Source: Lachnospiraceae bacterium (GTDB taxonomy: Bacteria > Bacillota > Clostridia > Lachnospirales > Lachnospiraceae). From it: DNA of 64,000 nucleotides. Shown piece by piece: positions 54,058 to 61,097 of the stretch. The notes below the pieces were generated by a model, which made no database searches, was not told where the DNA came from, and saw only the letters and a program-made list of their open reading frames with translations. How positions within the stretch are numbered: the stretch's first letter is position 1; each line of letters starts with the position of its first letter. Both the position numbers and the translations under genes were made by a program. The stretch is from NCBI GenBank assembly GCA_017453065.1, contig JAFTKW010000003.1:1-64000 (forward strand). The letters run 5' to 3'.

Positions 54058-54537
54058 ATGAAGGTTGATATTGTTTGCGTAGGCAAAATAAAAGAAAAAT
54101 TTTATGTGGAGGCGCTTGGTGAGTACAGCAAGCGCCTTCAAAAGTATGCACGCTTTGACGTGATTGAAGTGGAAGATGAAAAGACACCAGATAAGGCTTC
54201 GCAGGCTTTGGAAGACCAAATAAAGGCAAAAGAGGCTGCCAGAATTTTGCCAAAACTGAAAGACGATGCCTTTGTTATTTCTTTGGAAATATTAGGTCAA
54301 AAAATGGATTCTGTGAAGTTTGCTGATATGATTGAAAAGGCTGGAATTTCTGGCAAAAGTCATATACAGTTTGTCATCGGAGGGTCACTTGGACTTCATG
54401 ATTCTGTGACAAAACGAGCAGACAAGCATCTTAGTTTTTCAGATATGACATTTCCACACCAATTGATGCGAGTTGTTTTGACAGAGCAGATTTACAGAGC
54501 GTTTCGTATTATTAACAATGAACCGTATCACAAGTAA
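54058..54537 (+). CDS. rlmH: 23S rRNA (pseudouridine1915-N3)-methyltransferase
   Basis: A SPOUT methyltransferase that modifies helix 69 of 23S rRNA. Started at ATG 54058 (AAAGGAG 5-8 nt upstream) the product is 159 residues, exactly the usual length; a longer frame from 53995 is spurious. Motifs are VGKIKEKFYVEALGEYSKRL, the SAM-site region FVIGGSLGLHD, and the C-terminal LTEQIYRAFRIINNEPYHK. The family usually ends in GEPYHK or GEAYHK; here the Gly is replaced by Asn. The 3' end of rlmH (orfX) is the integration site of SCC elements in staphylococci, and here its last codons recur at 55725-55742. Confidence 0.96.
   Translation: MKVDIVCVGKIKEKFYVEALGEYSKRLQKYARFDVIEVEDEKTPDKASQALEDQIKAKEAARILPKLKDDAFVISLEILGQKMDSVKFADMIEKAGISGKSHIQFVIGGSLGLHDSVTKRADKHLSFSDMTFPHQLMRVVLTEQIYRAFRIINNEPYHK
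54520..54537 (+). repeat. Attachment-like repeat, left copy (rlmH 3' end)
   Basis: GAACCGTATCACAAGTAA, the last codons and stop of rlmH (EPYHK-stop). It matches 55725-55742 at 15 of 18 positions, with the first 11 identical, in direct orientation. The location equals the SCC attachment site of other Firmicutes. Confidence 0.72.
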
Positions 54538-54600
54538 ATGCGAATACAACAGAAAATAGTATGCTATTTTCGGATTAACCATATTTTATCTATATGTATA

Positions 54601-54637
54601 TAGGCATATATCCCCAAAAGGGTATGTGCCTATTTTT
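54601..54637 (+). terminator. Terminator after rlmH
   Basis: TAGGCATATA (54601-54610) pairs with TATGTGCCTA (54623-54632, one G-U), extended inside by CCC/GGG around AAAA, followed by TTTTT. Confidence 0.88.
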
Positions 54638-54769
54638 GTGGTCAAGTTTAAGAAAGGAGTAACATTAGGGTTCATCAGTAGTTTTCAATCTGTTCTCGGT
54701 TTATGAGGAACTTGTTACCTGCATTAGCATAATGTCAATTTGCCTCCCTCTTTTTGTGAGTGACTTTGA
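54638..54769. other. Non-coding left part of the island
   Basis: The 306-nt gap between rlmH and the helix-turn-helix gene holds the rlmH terminator, this stretch and the promoter at 54770. AAGAAAGGAGTAAC at 54651 looks like a ribosome site, but no coding frame follows it, which may mark a decayed gene. CTGTTCTCGGTTTATG at 54690-54705 is one arm of an imperfect inverted repeat; the other arm is at 55638-55653. Confidence 0.45.
54690..54705 (+). repeat. Imperfect inverted repeat, left arm
   Basis: Its reverse complement CATAAACCGAGAACAG matches CATAGACCGAGAATAG at 55638-55653 in 14 of 16 positions; with a 2-nt gap the match extends to a TTCC beyond. The arms flank the helix-turn-helix gene at 54844-55605. 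A chance match of this quality within 1 kb is not excluded. Confidence 0.4.
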
Positions 54770-54798
54770 TTGACACAGTTTGTAGTTCGTGATAAAAT
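54770..54798 (+). promoter_or_regulatory. Promoter of the helix-turn-helix gene
   Basis: Perfect TTGACA (54770-54775), 17-nt spacer, TAAAAT (54793-54798). A small hairpin CACGC-AAA-GCGTG follows in the leader, then AAGGAG before ATG 54844. Confidence 0.88.
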
Positions 54799-54843
54799 GA
54801 AAAAACACACGCAAAGCGTGGGTGATATATAAGGAGCAGTGTC

Positions 54844-55605
54844 ATGGAAGAAAAGCGTATAGAGTTAGAATATCAGCAAAGAGAACTTCGTATACTAAGA
54901 GAGGAACTAGGATTAAATCGTAAGGAATTTGCAATCGAATATGGAATTCCACTTCGTACAGTAGAGGATTGGGAGCATGGAAAAAGAAAGATGCCGGACT
55001 ATGTTCTAAGATTACTTGTTTATAAGGCTAAGATAGACATACTTGCCCAGAAAAATAAAGAAGAACAGGCGGAGAAAACTAAATCAAAAAATGTAAACAT
55101 TATAGTTGACTCGGATGGCACAAAAATCGTACTGATTAATGATATTCGATTTAAAGGAAAGAAACGCGAAGAGTGGAAAGAAATTGAGAAGTATCTTGTT
55201 GAGTATGTAGGACGGTGTTATGAGATAGAAGAAAGTGCAGAAAAAATTTATATTGATACGGATTTTCCGGATGAGTTTGCCAATTCAGAGAGTAGAATTG
55301 CATTAAAAGGACCGGTATCTAAGGCAAAAGCAAATGCCTCCCAAGGTATTCCGGAATTAATTCAAATAGCAACGAAGGATACATTTGCAGAAAATGACAA
55401 GGAGAAGCATAAAAAAGATGCTAAGTTTGGTTGGTATCGCTATGATGTGCGATTTGCTTTGCCCGTGTATGACGATAAAAGTGGTGAATTGGCAAGATAC
55501 AATATTTTTTCTGCTAAGATGCTGGTCAGACATGCGGAAGATGGAAAGAAGTATTTGTATGATTTTCTGAGAATTAAAAAGGAAACGGGGAGCCCGCTTG
55601 AGTAA
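54844..55605 (+). CDS. Helix-turn-helix protein with mobile-element-type C-terminal domain
   Basis: A 253-residue protein. Residues 15-50 form an XRE-like helix-turn-helix (REELGLNRKEFAIEYGIPLRTVEDWEHGKRKMPDYV). A charged linker (65-85) and a small middle region (85-140; IIVDSDGTKIVLINDIRFKGK) follow. The C-terminal part (about 145-253) has GIPELIQIATKD, KHKKDAKFGWYRYDVRFALPVYDDKSGELARYNIF and LYDFLRIKKETGSPLE. I recall this pattern from large polyvalent proteins of phages and conjugative elements (LPD3-like), but that is from memory. It is the only gene between two copies of the rlmH end, has its own promoter, and fits none of the housekeeping pathways around it. Probable accessory or mobile gene. 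Confidence 0.8.
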   Translation: MEEKRIELEYQQRELRILREELGLNRKEFAIEYGIPLRTVEDWEHGKRKMPDYVLRLLVYKAKIDILAQKNKEEQAEKTKSKNVNIIVDSDGTKIVLINDIRFKGKKREEWKEIEKYLVEYVGRCYEIEESAEKIYIDTDFPDEFANSESRIALKGPVSKAKANASQGIPELIQIATKDTFAENDKEKHKKDAKFGWYRYDVRFALPVYDDKSGELARYNIFSAKMLVRHAEDGKKYLYDFLRIKKETGSPLE

Positions 55606-55637
55606 TAATGCTGTACGGTGAAAACCCATTTCCTTCT

Positions 55638-55653
55638 CATAGACCGAGAATAG
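55638..55653 (-). repeat. Imperfect inverted repeat, right arm
   Basis: CATAGACCGAGAATAG, the partner of 54690-54705 (14 of 16). The last ten bases before and after (AGAATAGCAC) recur about 50 nt on at 55699-55708. Confidence 0.4.
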
Positions 55654-55724
55654 CACGGATTTATTTGTTTGTCAATAAAGAATTTGGTACAATGGTTAAG
55701 AATAGCACTTGGGTATGATATGGC

Positions 55725-55742
55725 GAACCGTATCATAAATAG
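55725..55742 (+). repeat. Attachment-like repeat, right copy (GEPYHK-stop scar)
   Basis: GAACCGTATCATAAATAG would encode EPYHK-stop, and with the preceding GGC it reads GEPYHK-stop, the typical end of RlmH. No rlmH reading frame leads into it. It therefore looks like the displaced 3' end of rlmH, 1,205 bp from the intact gene's own end. Confidence 0.7.
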
Positions 55743-55752
55743 AATTCTTTGA

Positions 55753-55781
55753 TTGCAGACATTTATATTATATGTTAAAAT
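55753..55781 (+). promoter_or_regulatory. Promoter of the antisense antitoxin RNA
   Basis: TTGCAG (55753-55758), 17-nt spacer, TAAAAT (55776-55781); predicted start near 55788. Confidence 0.7.
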
Positions 55782-55787
55782 TAAATA

Positions 55788-55882
55788 ACAAAAAGCAACC
55801 GCCACACAAGGTGGTTAGCCATTAAAAGTTAAGTTTATAATAAACTCACCTGATACCGGCCAAGTACATAGGTGAGTTTATT
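55788..55882 (+). ncRNA. Probable type I antitoxin RNA
   Basis: A short transcript of about 95 nt would run from the promoter at 55753-55781 to the shared terminator. It contains a hairpin AACCGCC-ACACAA-GGTGGTT (55797-55816, one G-U) and overlaps the 3' end of the convergent toxin message. This is the layout of par/Fst and TxpA-type modules, in which such an RNA represses the toxin. No start codon with ribosome site is seen in it. Confidence 0.65.
55839..55882. terminator. Shared bidirectional terminator of the toxin-antitoxin pair
   Basis: A perfect 13-bp stem (55839-55851 with 55870-55882) with an 18-nt loop. It reaches the stop codon of the toxin gene and has A/T-rich flanks on both sides. 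Confidence 0.85.
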
Positions 55883-55980
55883 TATTTTCGCTTGTTATTC
55901 CTATCTATGTAGGCAAGCAGTGTAACGATTAACATTGAGAAAGCGATCATCAAAGATATTGCTTTAAACATAGTCATCAT
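55882..55980 (-). CDS. Holin-like type I toxin peptide, 32 residues
   Basis: A small gene on the minus strand: ATG at 55980, TAA at 55884-55882. The peptide reads MMTMFKAISLMIAFSMLIVT then LLAYIDRNNKRK: one membrane helix (about 6-24) with a short basic tail. This fits the putative holin-like toxin family (Fst/TxpA-like). GGGAG at 55994-55990 stands 9 nt before the ATG; a second ATG follows directly. The 78-nt leader contains a CTCTGC-TTT-GCAGAG hairpin (56042-56028), as is usual in these toxin messages to hold back translation. The antisense RNA at 55788 overlaps its 3' end. Confidence 0.82.
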   Translation of the reverse strand: MMTMFKAISLMIAFSMLIVTLLAYIDRNNKRK

Positions 55981-56064
55981 TATCACCATCTCCCTTCTAA
56001 AATTAGTACGGGAGGCTAAACACCCAGCTCTGCAAAGCAGAGGTTGTACACGGTTGCATATGTG

Positions 56065-56093
56065 ATAATATCATATTTCGAACATTTGTTCAA
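56065..56093 (-). promoter_or_regulatory. Promoter of the toxin gene
   Basis: Minus strand TTGAAC (56093-56088), 17-nt spacer, TATTAT (56070-56065); predicted start near 56058. Confidence 0.75.
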
Positions 56094-56170
56094 TGGAATA
56101 TAAAATAAGATAGAAAAAAATGGATCTAGAAGGTATAATATTATCAAATAAATTTATATGGGAGAAAAGT

Positions 56171-57205
56171 ATGGATAAAATAATCGAATATATCTTAGAC
56201 CAAACCAAGGCTATACTTGCGATTGATAGCCCAACAGGATATACCAAGGATGGCGCCAACTATCTGATGGAAGAATACAAAAAGTTGGGTTATGAACCAG
56301 TCATGACAGTAAAGGGTGGCGTTCTCGTTGACCTTGGTGGTCAAAATGATAAAGATGGACTTTTGGTGGAAGCACACATGGATACTTTGGGTGCCATGGT
56401 GTGTGAAATCAAAGGGAATGGACGCCTTCGTTTGACTCCACTTGGAGGACTTAATCCAAACAATGCTGAAGCAGAGAATTGTCGTGTTATTACACGATTT
56501 AATGGTAAATATGAAGGAACATTTCAATTAAATAATGCATCTATTCATGTGAATAGAGATTACAATGATACCAAGCGTGGCTATGATGCTATGGAAGTGG
56601 TATTAGATCATAAGGTGTTTAGTAAAGAAGATACCGAAAAATTAGGTATTATGGTAGGAGATATTGTAGCCTTTGACCCAAGGACAACTATCACTTCTGA
56701 AGGATATATTAAGAGTCGTTTCTTAGATGATAAATTGAGTGTTGGAATTTTGCTTGGTCTGGCCAAATTCTTAAAGGAAAATAATATTATTCCTAAGAGA
56801 AGAATCTATCAGCATATCACTGTCTATGAGGAAGTAGGACATGGTGCTTGCGGCACTGTTCCAGATGGAGTTACCGAAATCCTTTCTGTGGATATGGGGT
56901 GTGTTGGTGAGGGCTTGGGCTGTCAGGAACACCAGGTTTCTATCTGCGCTAAGGATGGTAGAGGTCCATACAATTATGAAGTAGTGAGCAAACTGATTGA
57001 AGCTGCCAAAGCAAAAGAATTGGACTATGCCGTGGATGTTTATCCATATTATAGTTCAGATGCAGATGCCGCACTTACCGCAGGTTATGATGTAAAGCAC
57101 GGATTGATTGGAGCAGGAGTATATGCGTCTCATGGTTACGAAAGAAGCCATGTGGATGGAGTGAAGAATACTCTTGAATTGTTAAAAGCATATATACAAA
57201 TGTAA
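56171..57205 (+). CDS. M42-family metallo-aminopeptidase
   Basis: A 344-residue cytoplasmic peptidase of the M42 (PepA/FrvX-like) family, which trims N-terminal residues from peptides. Metal and catalytic motifs are LVEAHMDTLGAMV (His, Asp), SRFLDDKLSVGILL (Asp), TVYEEVGHGAC (two Glu), ILSVDMGCVG (Asp) and the late ASHGYERSH (His). ATG 56171 with GGGAG 6 nt upstream is preferred to the in-frame ATG 56120. The gene stands just right of the accessory island and is followed 48 nt later by pdp. Confidence 0.92.
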   Translation: MDKIIEYILDQTKAILAIDSPTGYTKDGANYLMEEYKKLGYEPVMTVKGGVLVDLGGQNDKDGLLVEAHMDTLGAMVCEIKGNGRLRLTPLGGLNPNNAEAENCRVITRFNGKYEGTFQLNNASIHVNRDYNDTKRGYDAMEVVLDHKVFSKEDTEKLGIMVGDIVAFDPRTTITSEGYIKSRFLDDKLSVGILLGLAKFLKENNIIPKRRIYQHITVYEEVGHGACGTVPDGVTEILSVDMGCVGEGLGCQEHQVSICAKDGRGPYNYEVVSKLIEAAKAKELDYAVDVYPYYSSDADAALTAGYDVKHGLIGAGVYASHGYERSHVDGVKNTLELLKAYIQM

Positions 57206-57253
57206 CATATAAAAATGAGATGTTTTCAGGTGTGAAGCTGGGAGGCTTAATCT

Positions 57254-58558
57254 ATGAGAATGTATGATTTGATTTCCAAAAAGAAACTGGGAGAAGCGCT
57301 AACCAAAGAAGAAATTGAATTTATGGTGACGGGATTTACAGATGGATCTATTCCTGATTATCAGATGTCTGCTATGATGATGGCAATCTATTTTCAAGGG
57401 ATGAATCCAGAGGAAACGGTAGCGCTTACTATGGCCATGGCAAAAAGTGGGGATATGCTTGATTTGAGTGCTATTGATGGTATTAAAGTTGACAAACACA
57501 GTACTGGTGGCGTAGGAGACAAGACTTCGCTGGCACTTACACCAATGGTTGCGGCCTGCGGAATTCCTGTTGCCAAAATGAGTGGCAGAGGTCTTGGACA
57601 TACAGGTGGAACCATAGATAAATTGGAAAGTTTTCCTGGATTTTCAACTGGGATTGAAACAGAGCAGTTTATCTCACAGGTAAACGAAATTGGTATTGCT
57701 ATCATGGGTCAAACAGCTGATTTGGCTCCAGCAGACAAAAAATTATATGCTCTCAGAGATGTAACAGCAACTGTGGACAATATGTCATTGATTGCTAGTT
57801 CAATTATGAGTAAGAAATTGGCAGCTGGCGCAGATGCTATTGTATTGGATGTAAAAACAGGAAGCGGAGCCTTTATGAAAGAGGAAGCGGATGCAAAAGC
57901 ACTTGCTAAGATTATGACGGATATCGGAAATGGTGTTGGAAGATGCACTAAAGCAGTCATATCAGATATGGATCAACCTTTGGGCTTTGCGGTTGGTAAT
58001 GCGCTAGAAGTTATTGAAGCAATTGAGACCTTAAATGGAAATGGACCAGAAGATTTTTCTTTACTTTGCATGGAACTTGGCGCACAGATGCTTCTAAGTG
58101 CCAATAAGGCTCAAACAGTAGAGAAAGCAAAAGCAATGCTTTTAGAAGTTATTGATAATGGTAAAGCACTTGATAAATTGGCTGAGTTTGTAAAAGCACA
58201 GGGTGGCGATGAATCTTATGTTTATCACCCAGAGAAATTTACACTTGCTATGTTTAAAAGACCGATTAATGCGCCTGTATCTGGCTATGTTTCGCATATT
58301 GAATGTGACGAGATAGGTGTTTGCTCTTTGATGCTCGGTGGAGGAAGAGAAACCAAGGATAGCGAGATTGATCTTTCTGTGGGATTTGTTTTGCAGAAAA
58401 AAGTGGGTGACTATGTAGAAGCAGGCCAACCATTGGCAATCATGTATGGAAATGATATAGCCAAAATGGATATGGCAGAAGAGCGTTTTGTGAAAGCATA
58501 TACATTTTCAGATATTAAACCCGCGGAATGTCTTATGATAAAGGCTGTTATATCTTAA
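57254..58558 (+). CDS. pdp: Pyrimidine-nucleoside phosphorylase
   Basis: The enzyme splits uridine and thymidine with phosphate to the base and (deoxy)ribose 1-phosphate. The 434 residues contain MRMYDLISKKKLGEALTKEEI, the phosphate-site motif KHSTGGVGDKTSL, MSGRGLGHTGGTIDKLES, YALRDVTATVDNMSLIASSIMSKKLA and the C-terminal lobe GGGRETKDSEIDLSVGFVL. GGGAGG stands 8 nt before the ATG. With punA, cdd and yjjG it completes a nucleoside salvage set in the window. Confidence 0.96.
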   Translation: MRMYDLISKKKLGEALTKEEIEFMVTGFTDGSIPDYQMSAMMMAIYFQGMNPEETVALTMAMAKSGDMLDLSAIDGIKVDKHSTGGVGDKTSLALTPMVAACGIPVAKMSGRGLGHTGGTIDKLESFPGFSTGIETEQFISQVNEIGIAIMGQTADLAPADKKLYALRDVTATVDNMSLIASSIMSKKLAAGADAIVLDVKTGSGAFMKEEADAKALAKIMTDIGNGVGRCTKAVISDMDQPLGFAVGNALEVIEAIETLNGNGPEDFSLLCMELGAQMLLSANKAQTVEKAKAMLLEVIDNGKALDKLAEFVKAQGGDESYVYHPEKFTLAMFKRPINAPVSGYVSHIECDEIGVCSLMLGGGRETKDSEIDLSVGFVLQKKVGDYVEAGQPLAIMYGNDIAKMDMAEERFVKAYTFSDIKPAECLMIKAVIS

Positions 58559-58603
58559 ATAAATTGTATGTATCAATCTTGATAGAAAAGCATAAAGTAT
58601 GGT

Positions 58604-58879
58604 ATGAGAAATATTAAAATAAATATTAGAAATACCATTACTGATACTTTGAATATCCCTAAAGATGTTTCCTGCGGTGCTATGATTTTGACTGTGACAG
58701 GAAATAGAGAGGTATTTGTTGAAAACTATAAGGGGATAGTAGAATATACAAGTACTGAAATTCGACTTCAGGCAAAGTGCAACCAGGTTTTGTTCCAAGG
58801 CACAGATTTATGTATCGAATACTACACAAATGAAGACATGAAGATAAGTGGCATTATTAAGCAAATAAGCTATTTATAG
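58604..58879 (+). CDS. yqfC: YqfC-family sporulation protein
   Basis: A 91-residue protein of the YqfC family, which accompanies YqfD and PhoH in spore formers and is made in the mother cell in Bacillus. The pattern LNIPKDVSCGAMILTVTGNREVFVENYKGIVEYTSTEIRLQ fits. No clear ribosome site precedes ATG 58604, so the start is less certain. The sequence CATAAAGT at 58591 resembles a sigma-E -10 box but is too close to the start to serve it. yqfD follows 15 nt later. Confidence 0.88.
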   Translation: MRNIKINIRNTITDTLNIPKDVSCGAMILTVTGNREVFVENYKGIVEYTSTEIRLQAKCNQVLFQGTDLCIEYYTNEDMKISGIIKQISYL

Positions 58880-58894
58880 GAGAATGGTGTAGTA

Positions 58895-60094
58895 GTGCAA
58901 AAGTTATTTCTATTTATACATGGATATATTTATATACGCATAAGTGGTTTTGCCCCAGAAAGGTTTGTGAATCTATGTGGTAACAGAGGGATTTTTTTGT
59001 GGGGAATTCAAAAGGAAGATGAAGTCTATTTCATGTATATGAAATTAAAGGATTTTTTTCTGATTGCACCACTTGTTCGAAAAACAAAAGTAAAGGTAGT
59101 TCTATTGAAAAAAATAGGACTACCTTTTTTAGTGCCAGAAATCTATAAGCGTAAATTTTTTATGTTAGGTCTAGTGACAACCTTCTGGCTATGGTGGATT
59201 TCATCCTTCTTTGTTTGGAAAATCGACTTAGTAGGAAATGTTCAAATTACAAATGAAGACATTCTTAGGACCTTGCAGGAACAAAATGTTATGGTTGGGG
59301 GAATGGTAAAAAATGTAAACTATGAAGAATTAGAAAAATTTTTAAGAAATACATATAACGAAATCATATGGATAAGTGTAAAACAAAACGGGACTATTTT
59401 AGAGATAAATATAAAAGAGAATACTACAATCTTGGAGGAACCGAAGGAGGAAAAAGCCTGTGATTTGGTTGCTACTGTAGATGGAAAGATTAAAGATATG
59501 GTAGTTCGAAAAGGAGTCCCGCTTTTATATATTGGTCAAGAAGTAAAATCTGGTGACGTGATTGTATCAGGAAGAATAGAAATATTAAATGATGATACTA
59601 CCGTCCGAGAAGTGAAAATGGTTCACTCAGATGCCGATGTGTGGATTGAATATCAACTGCCAGTTAATATTGTTATTCCAAAAGTATATATTGAAAAGTA
59701 TTACACTGGCAGAACAGAAAAGGATTATAAATTGCTATTAAATGGTGGACGAAGTTTTGAAACAAAAAGAAAGATTTCTTTTCAAAACTATGATCAGATA
59801 TGGGAAACAAAGGAATATCCGAAAGTATTATTGTGGAATGTTCCTGCTCATATTATTTGTATCTTTAGTCGAGAATTTTATGAAATAGAGTATGAAAATG
59901 ATTTAAATGAAGCTAGCCAAAAATTAGAAGATGCTTTTCGTGTATTTCTTGTAAATTTGAATGAAAAAGGGGTACAAATAATCTCAAAAGATGTTAGAAT
60001 AGAAGAAGGGTCTGACAGATGGATTTTGACCGGCACCGTGACAGCCTTACATCAGGCGAAAGAGGAACGATTAATAGAGGAAGTATATGAGTGA
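58895..60094 (+). CDS. yqfD: Sporulation protein YqfD
   Basis: A 399-residue membrane protein needed for normal sporulation in Bacillus. It has one clear membrane segment (about 90-112, LGLVTTFWLWWISSFFVW). Before it is the N-terminal GYIYIRISGFAPERFVNLC, and after it the extracytoplasmic part IDLVGNVQITNEDILRTLQEQNVMVG. GTG at 58895 is the likely start, with AGGAGA 11 nt before it. It overlaps phoH by 8 bp. Gene order yqfC-yqfD-phoH is the standard Firmicutes order. Confidence 0.93.
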   Translation: MQKLFLFIHGYIYIRISGFAPERFVNLCGNRGIFLWGIQKEDEVYFMYMKLKDFFLIAPLVRKTKVKVVLLKKIGLPFLVPEIYKRKFFMLGLVTTFWLWWISSFFVWKIDLVGNVQITNEDILRTLQEQNVMVGGMVKNVNYEELEKFLRNTYNEIIWISVKQNGTILEINIKENTTILEEPKEEKACDLVATVDGKIKDMVVRKGVPLLYIGQEVKSGDVIVSGRIEILNDDTTVREVKMVHSDADVWIEYQLPVNIVIPKVYIEKYYTGRTEKDYKLLLNGGRSFETKRKISFQNYDQIWETKEYPKVLLWNVPAHIICIFSREFYEIEYENDLNEASQKLEDAFRVFLVNLNEKGVQIISKDVRIEEGSDRWILTGTVTALHQAKEERLIEEVYE

Positions 60095-61097
60095 AATGAC
60101 TTATATGCTGGATATTCCAGCACAGCACATGCAAAATATATTTGGTCGTAATGATCAATATATTTTGAAACTTGAAAAGGATTTAAACGTTACAATTATA
60201 GACCGCAATGGAACTGTAAAAATTAGTGGCCAAGAAAGCAATGTGAAGAAGGCTGTTTCTATTTTGAGCCAACTGATGGAATTGTCTAAACGGGGAAATG
60301 AAATACAGGAGCAAAATATGGATTATGCAATTGAACTTGGGAAAGAGTCCCAGGAAGATGTTTTAACAGAAATAGATAGCGATTTGATTTGTCATACTAT
60401 CAATGGCAAACCAATTAAGCCAAAGACTTTAGGACAGAAAAATTATGTAGATGCGATTCGCAAATCTATGATTGTTTTTGGTCTAGGTCCAGCAGGTACA
60501 GGTAAGACGTATTTGGCTATGGCTATGGCTATTACAGCATTTAAAAACGAAGAGGTTGGTCGTATTATTTTGACGAGACCAGCCATCGAAGCAGGCGAGA
60601 AACTTGGATTTTTACCAGGAGATTTGCAGAGTAAAGTGGATCCTTATTTAAGACCACTCTATGATGCTTTGTATCAGATTATGGGTGCGGAGTCATTTGC
60701 CAAGAATATGGAAAAAGGATTAATTGAGGTTGCTCCTCTTGCTTACATGAGAGGTCGTACTCTGGACAATGCTTATATTATTTTGGATGAAGCTCAAAAT
60801 ACCACTCCAGCCCAGATGAAAATGTTTTTGACACGTATCGGGTTTGGTTCAAAGGTTATCATTACAGGAGATGCATCACAGAAGGATTTAGCGCCAGGTA
60901 CAGTCTCTGGCTTGGATGTAGCAACCAAAGTTTTGTCCAAAATGGATGAAGATATTGCTTTTTGTCATTTGACCAGCAAGGATGTTGTGAGACACCCATT
61001 GGTTCAGAAGATTGTTAAGGCCTATGAAGCTTACGAAGAAAAAGAATTAAGAGACAGGAAGAGAAGAACAGCAAATGCAAAGAAAGAAAAGAAATAA
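60087..61097 (+). CDS. phoH: PhoH-like ATPase
   Basis: A 336-residue protein with an N-terminal KH-like part (about 10-75; LDIPAQHMQNIFGRNDQYI) and a PhoH ATPase domain: Walker A FGLGPAGTGKTYLAMA, LTRPAIEAGEKLGFLPGDLQSKVDPYLRPLYDAL, Walker B IILDEAQNTTPAQMKMFLTR and ITGDASQKDL. PhoH proteins are helicase/nuclease-like and linked to rRNA maturation together with YbeY, whose gene lies two places downstream. It overlaps both neighbours (8 bp and 23 bp). Confidence 0.95.
   Translation: MSEMTYMLDIPAQHMQNIFGRNDQYILKLEKDLNVTIIDRNGTVKISGQESNVKKAVSILSQLMELSKRGNEIQEQNMDYAIELGKESQEDVLTEIDSDLICHTINGKPIKPKTLGQKNYVDAIRKSMIVFGLGPAGTGKTYLAMAMAITAFKNEEVGRIILTRPAIEAGEKLGFLPGDLQSKVDPYLRPLYDALYQIMGAESFAKNMEKGLIEVAPLAYMRGRTLDNAYIILDEAQNTTPAQMKMFLTRIGFGSKVIITGDASQKDLAPGTVSGLDVATKVLSKMDEDIAFCHLTSKDVVRHPLVQKIVKAYEAYEEKELRDRKRRTANAKKEKK

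Noticed and set aside
58591..58598. Sigma-E -10 box (CATAAAGT) for yqfC
   Set aside because: It is only 5 nt before the start codon and has no convincing -35 partner.
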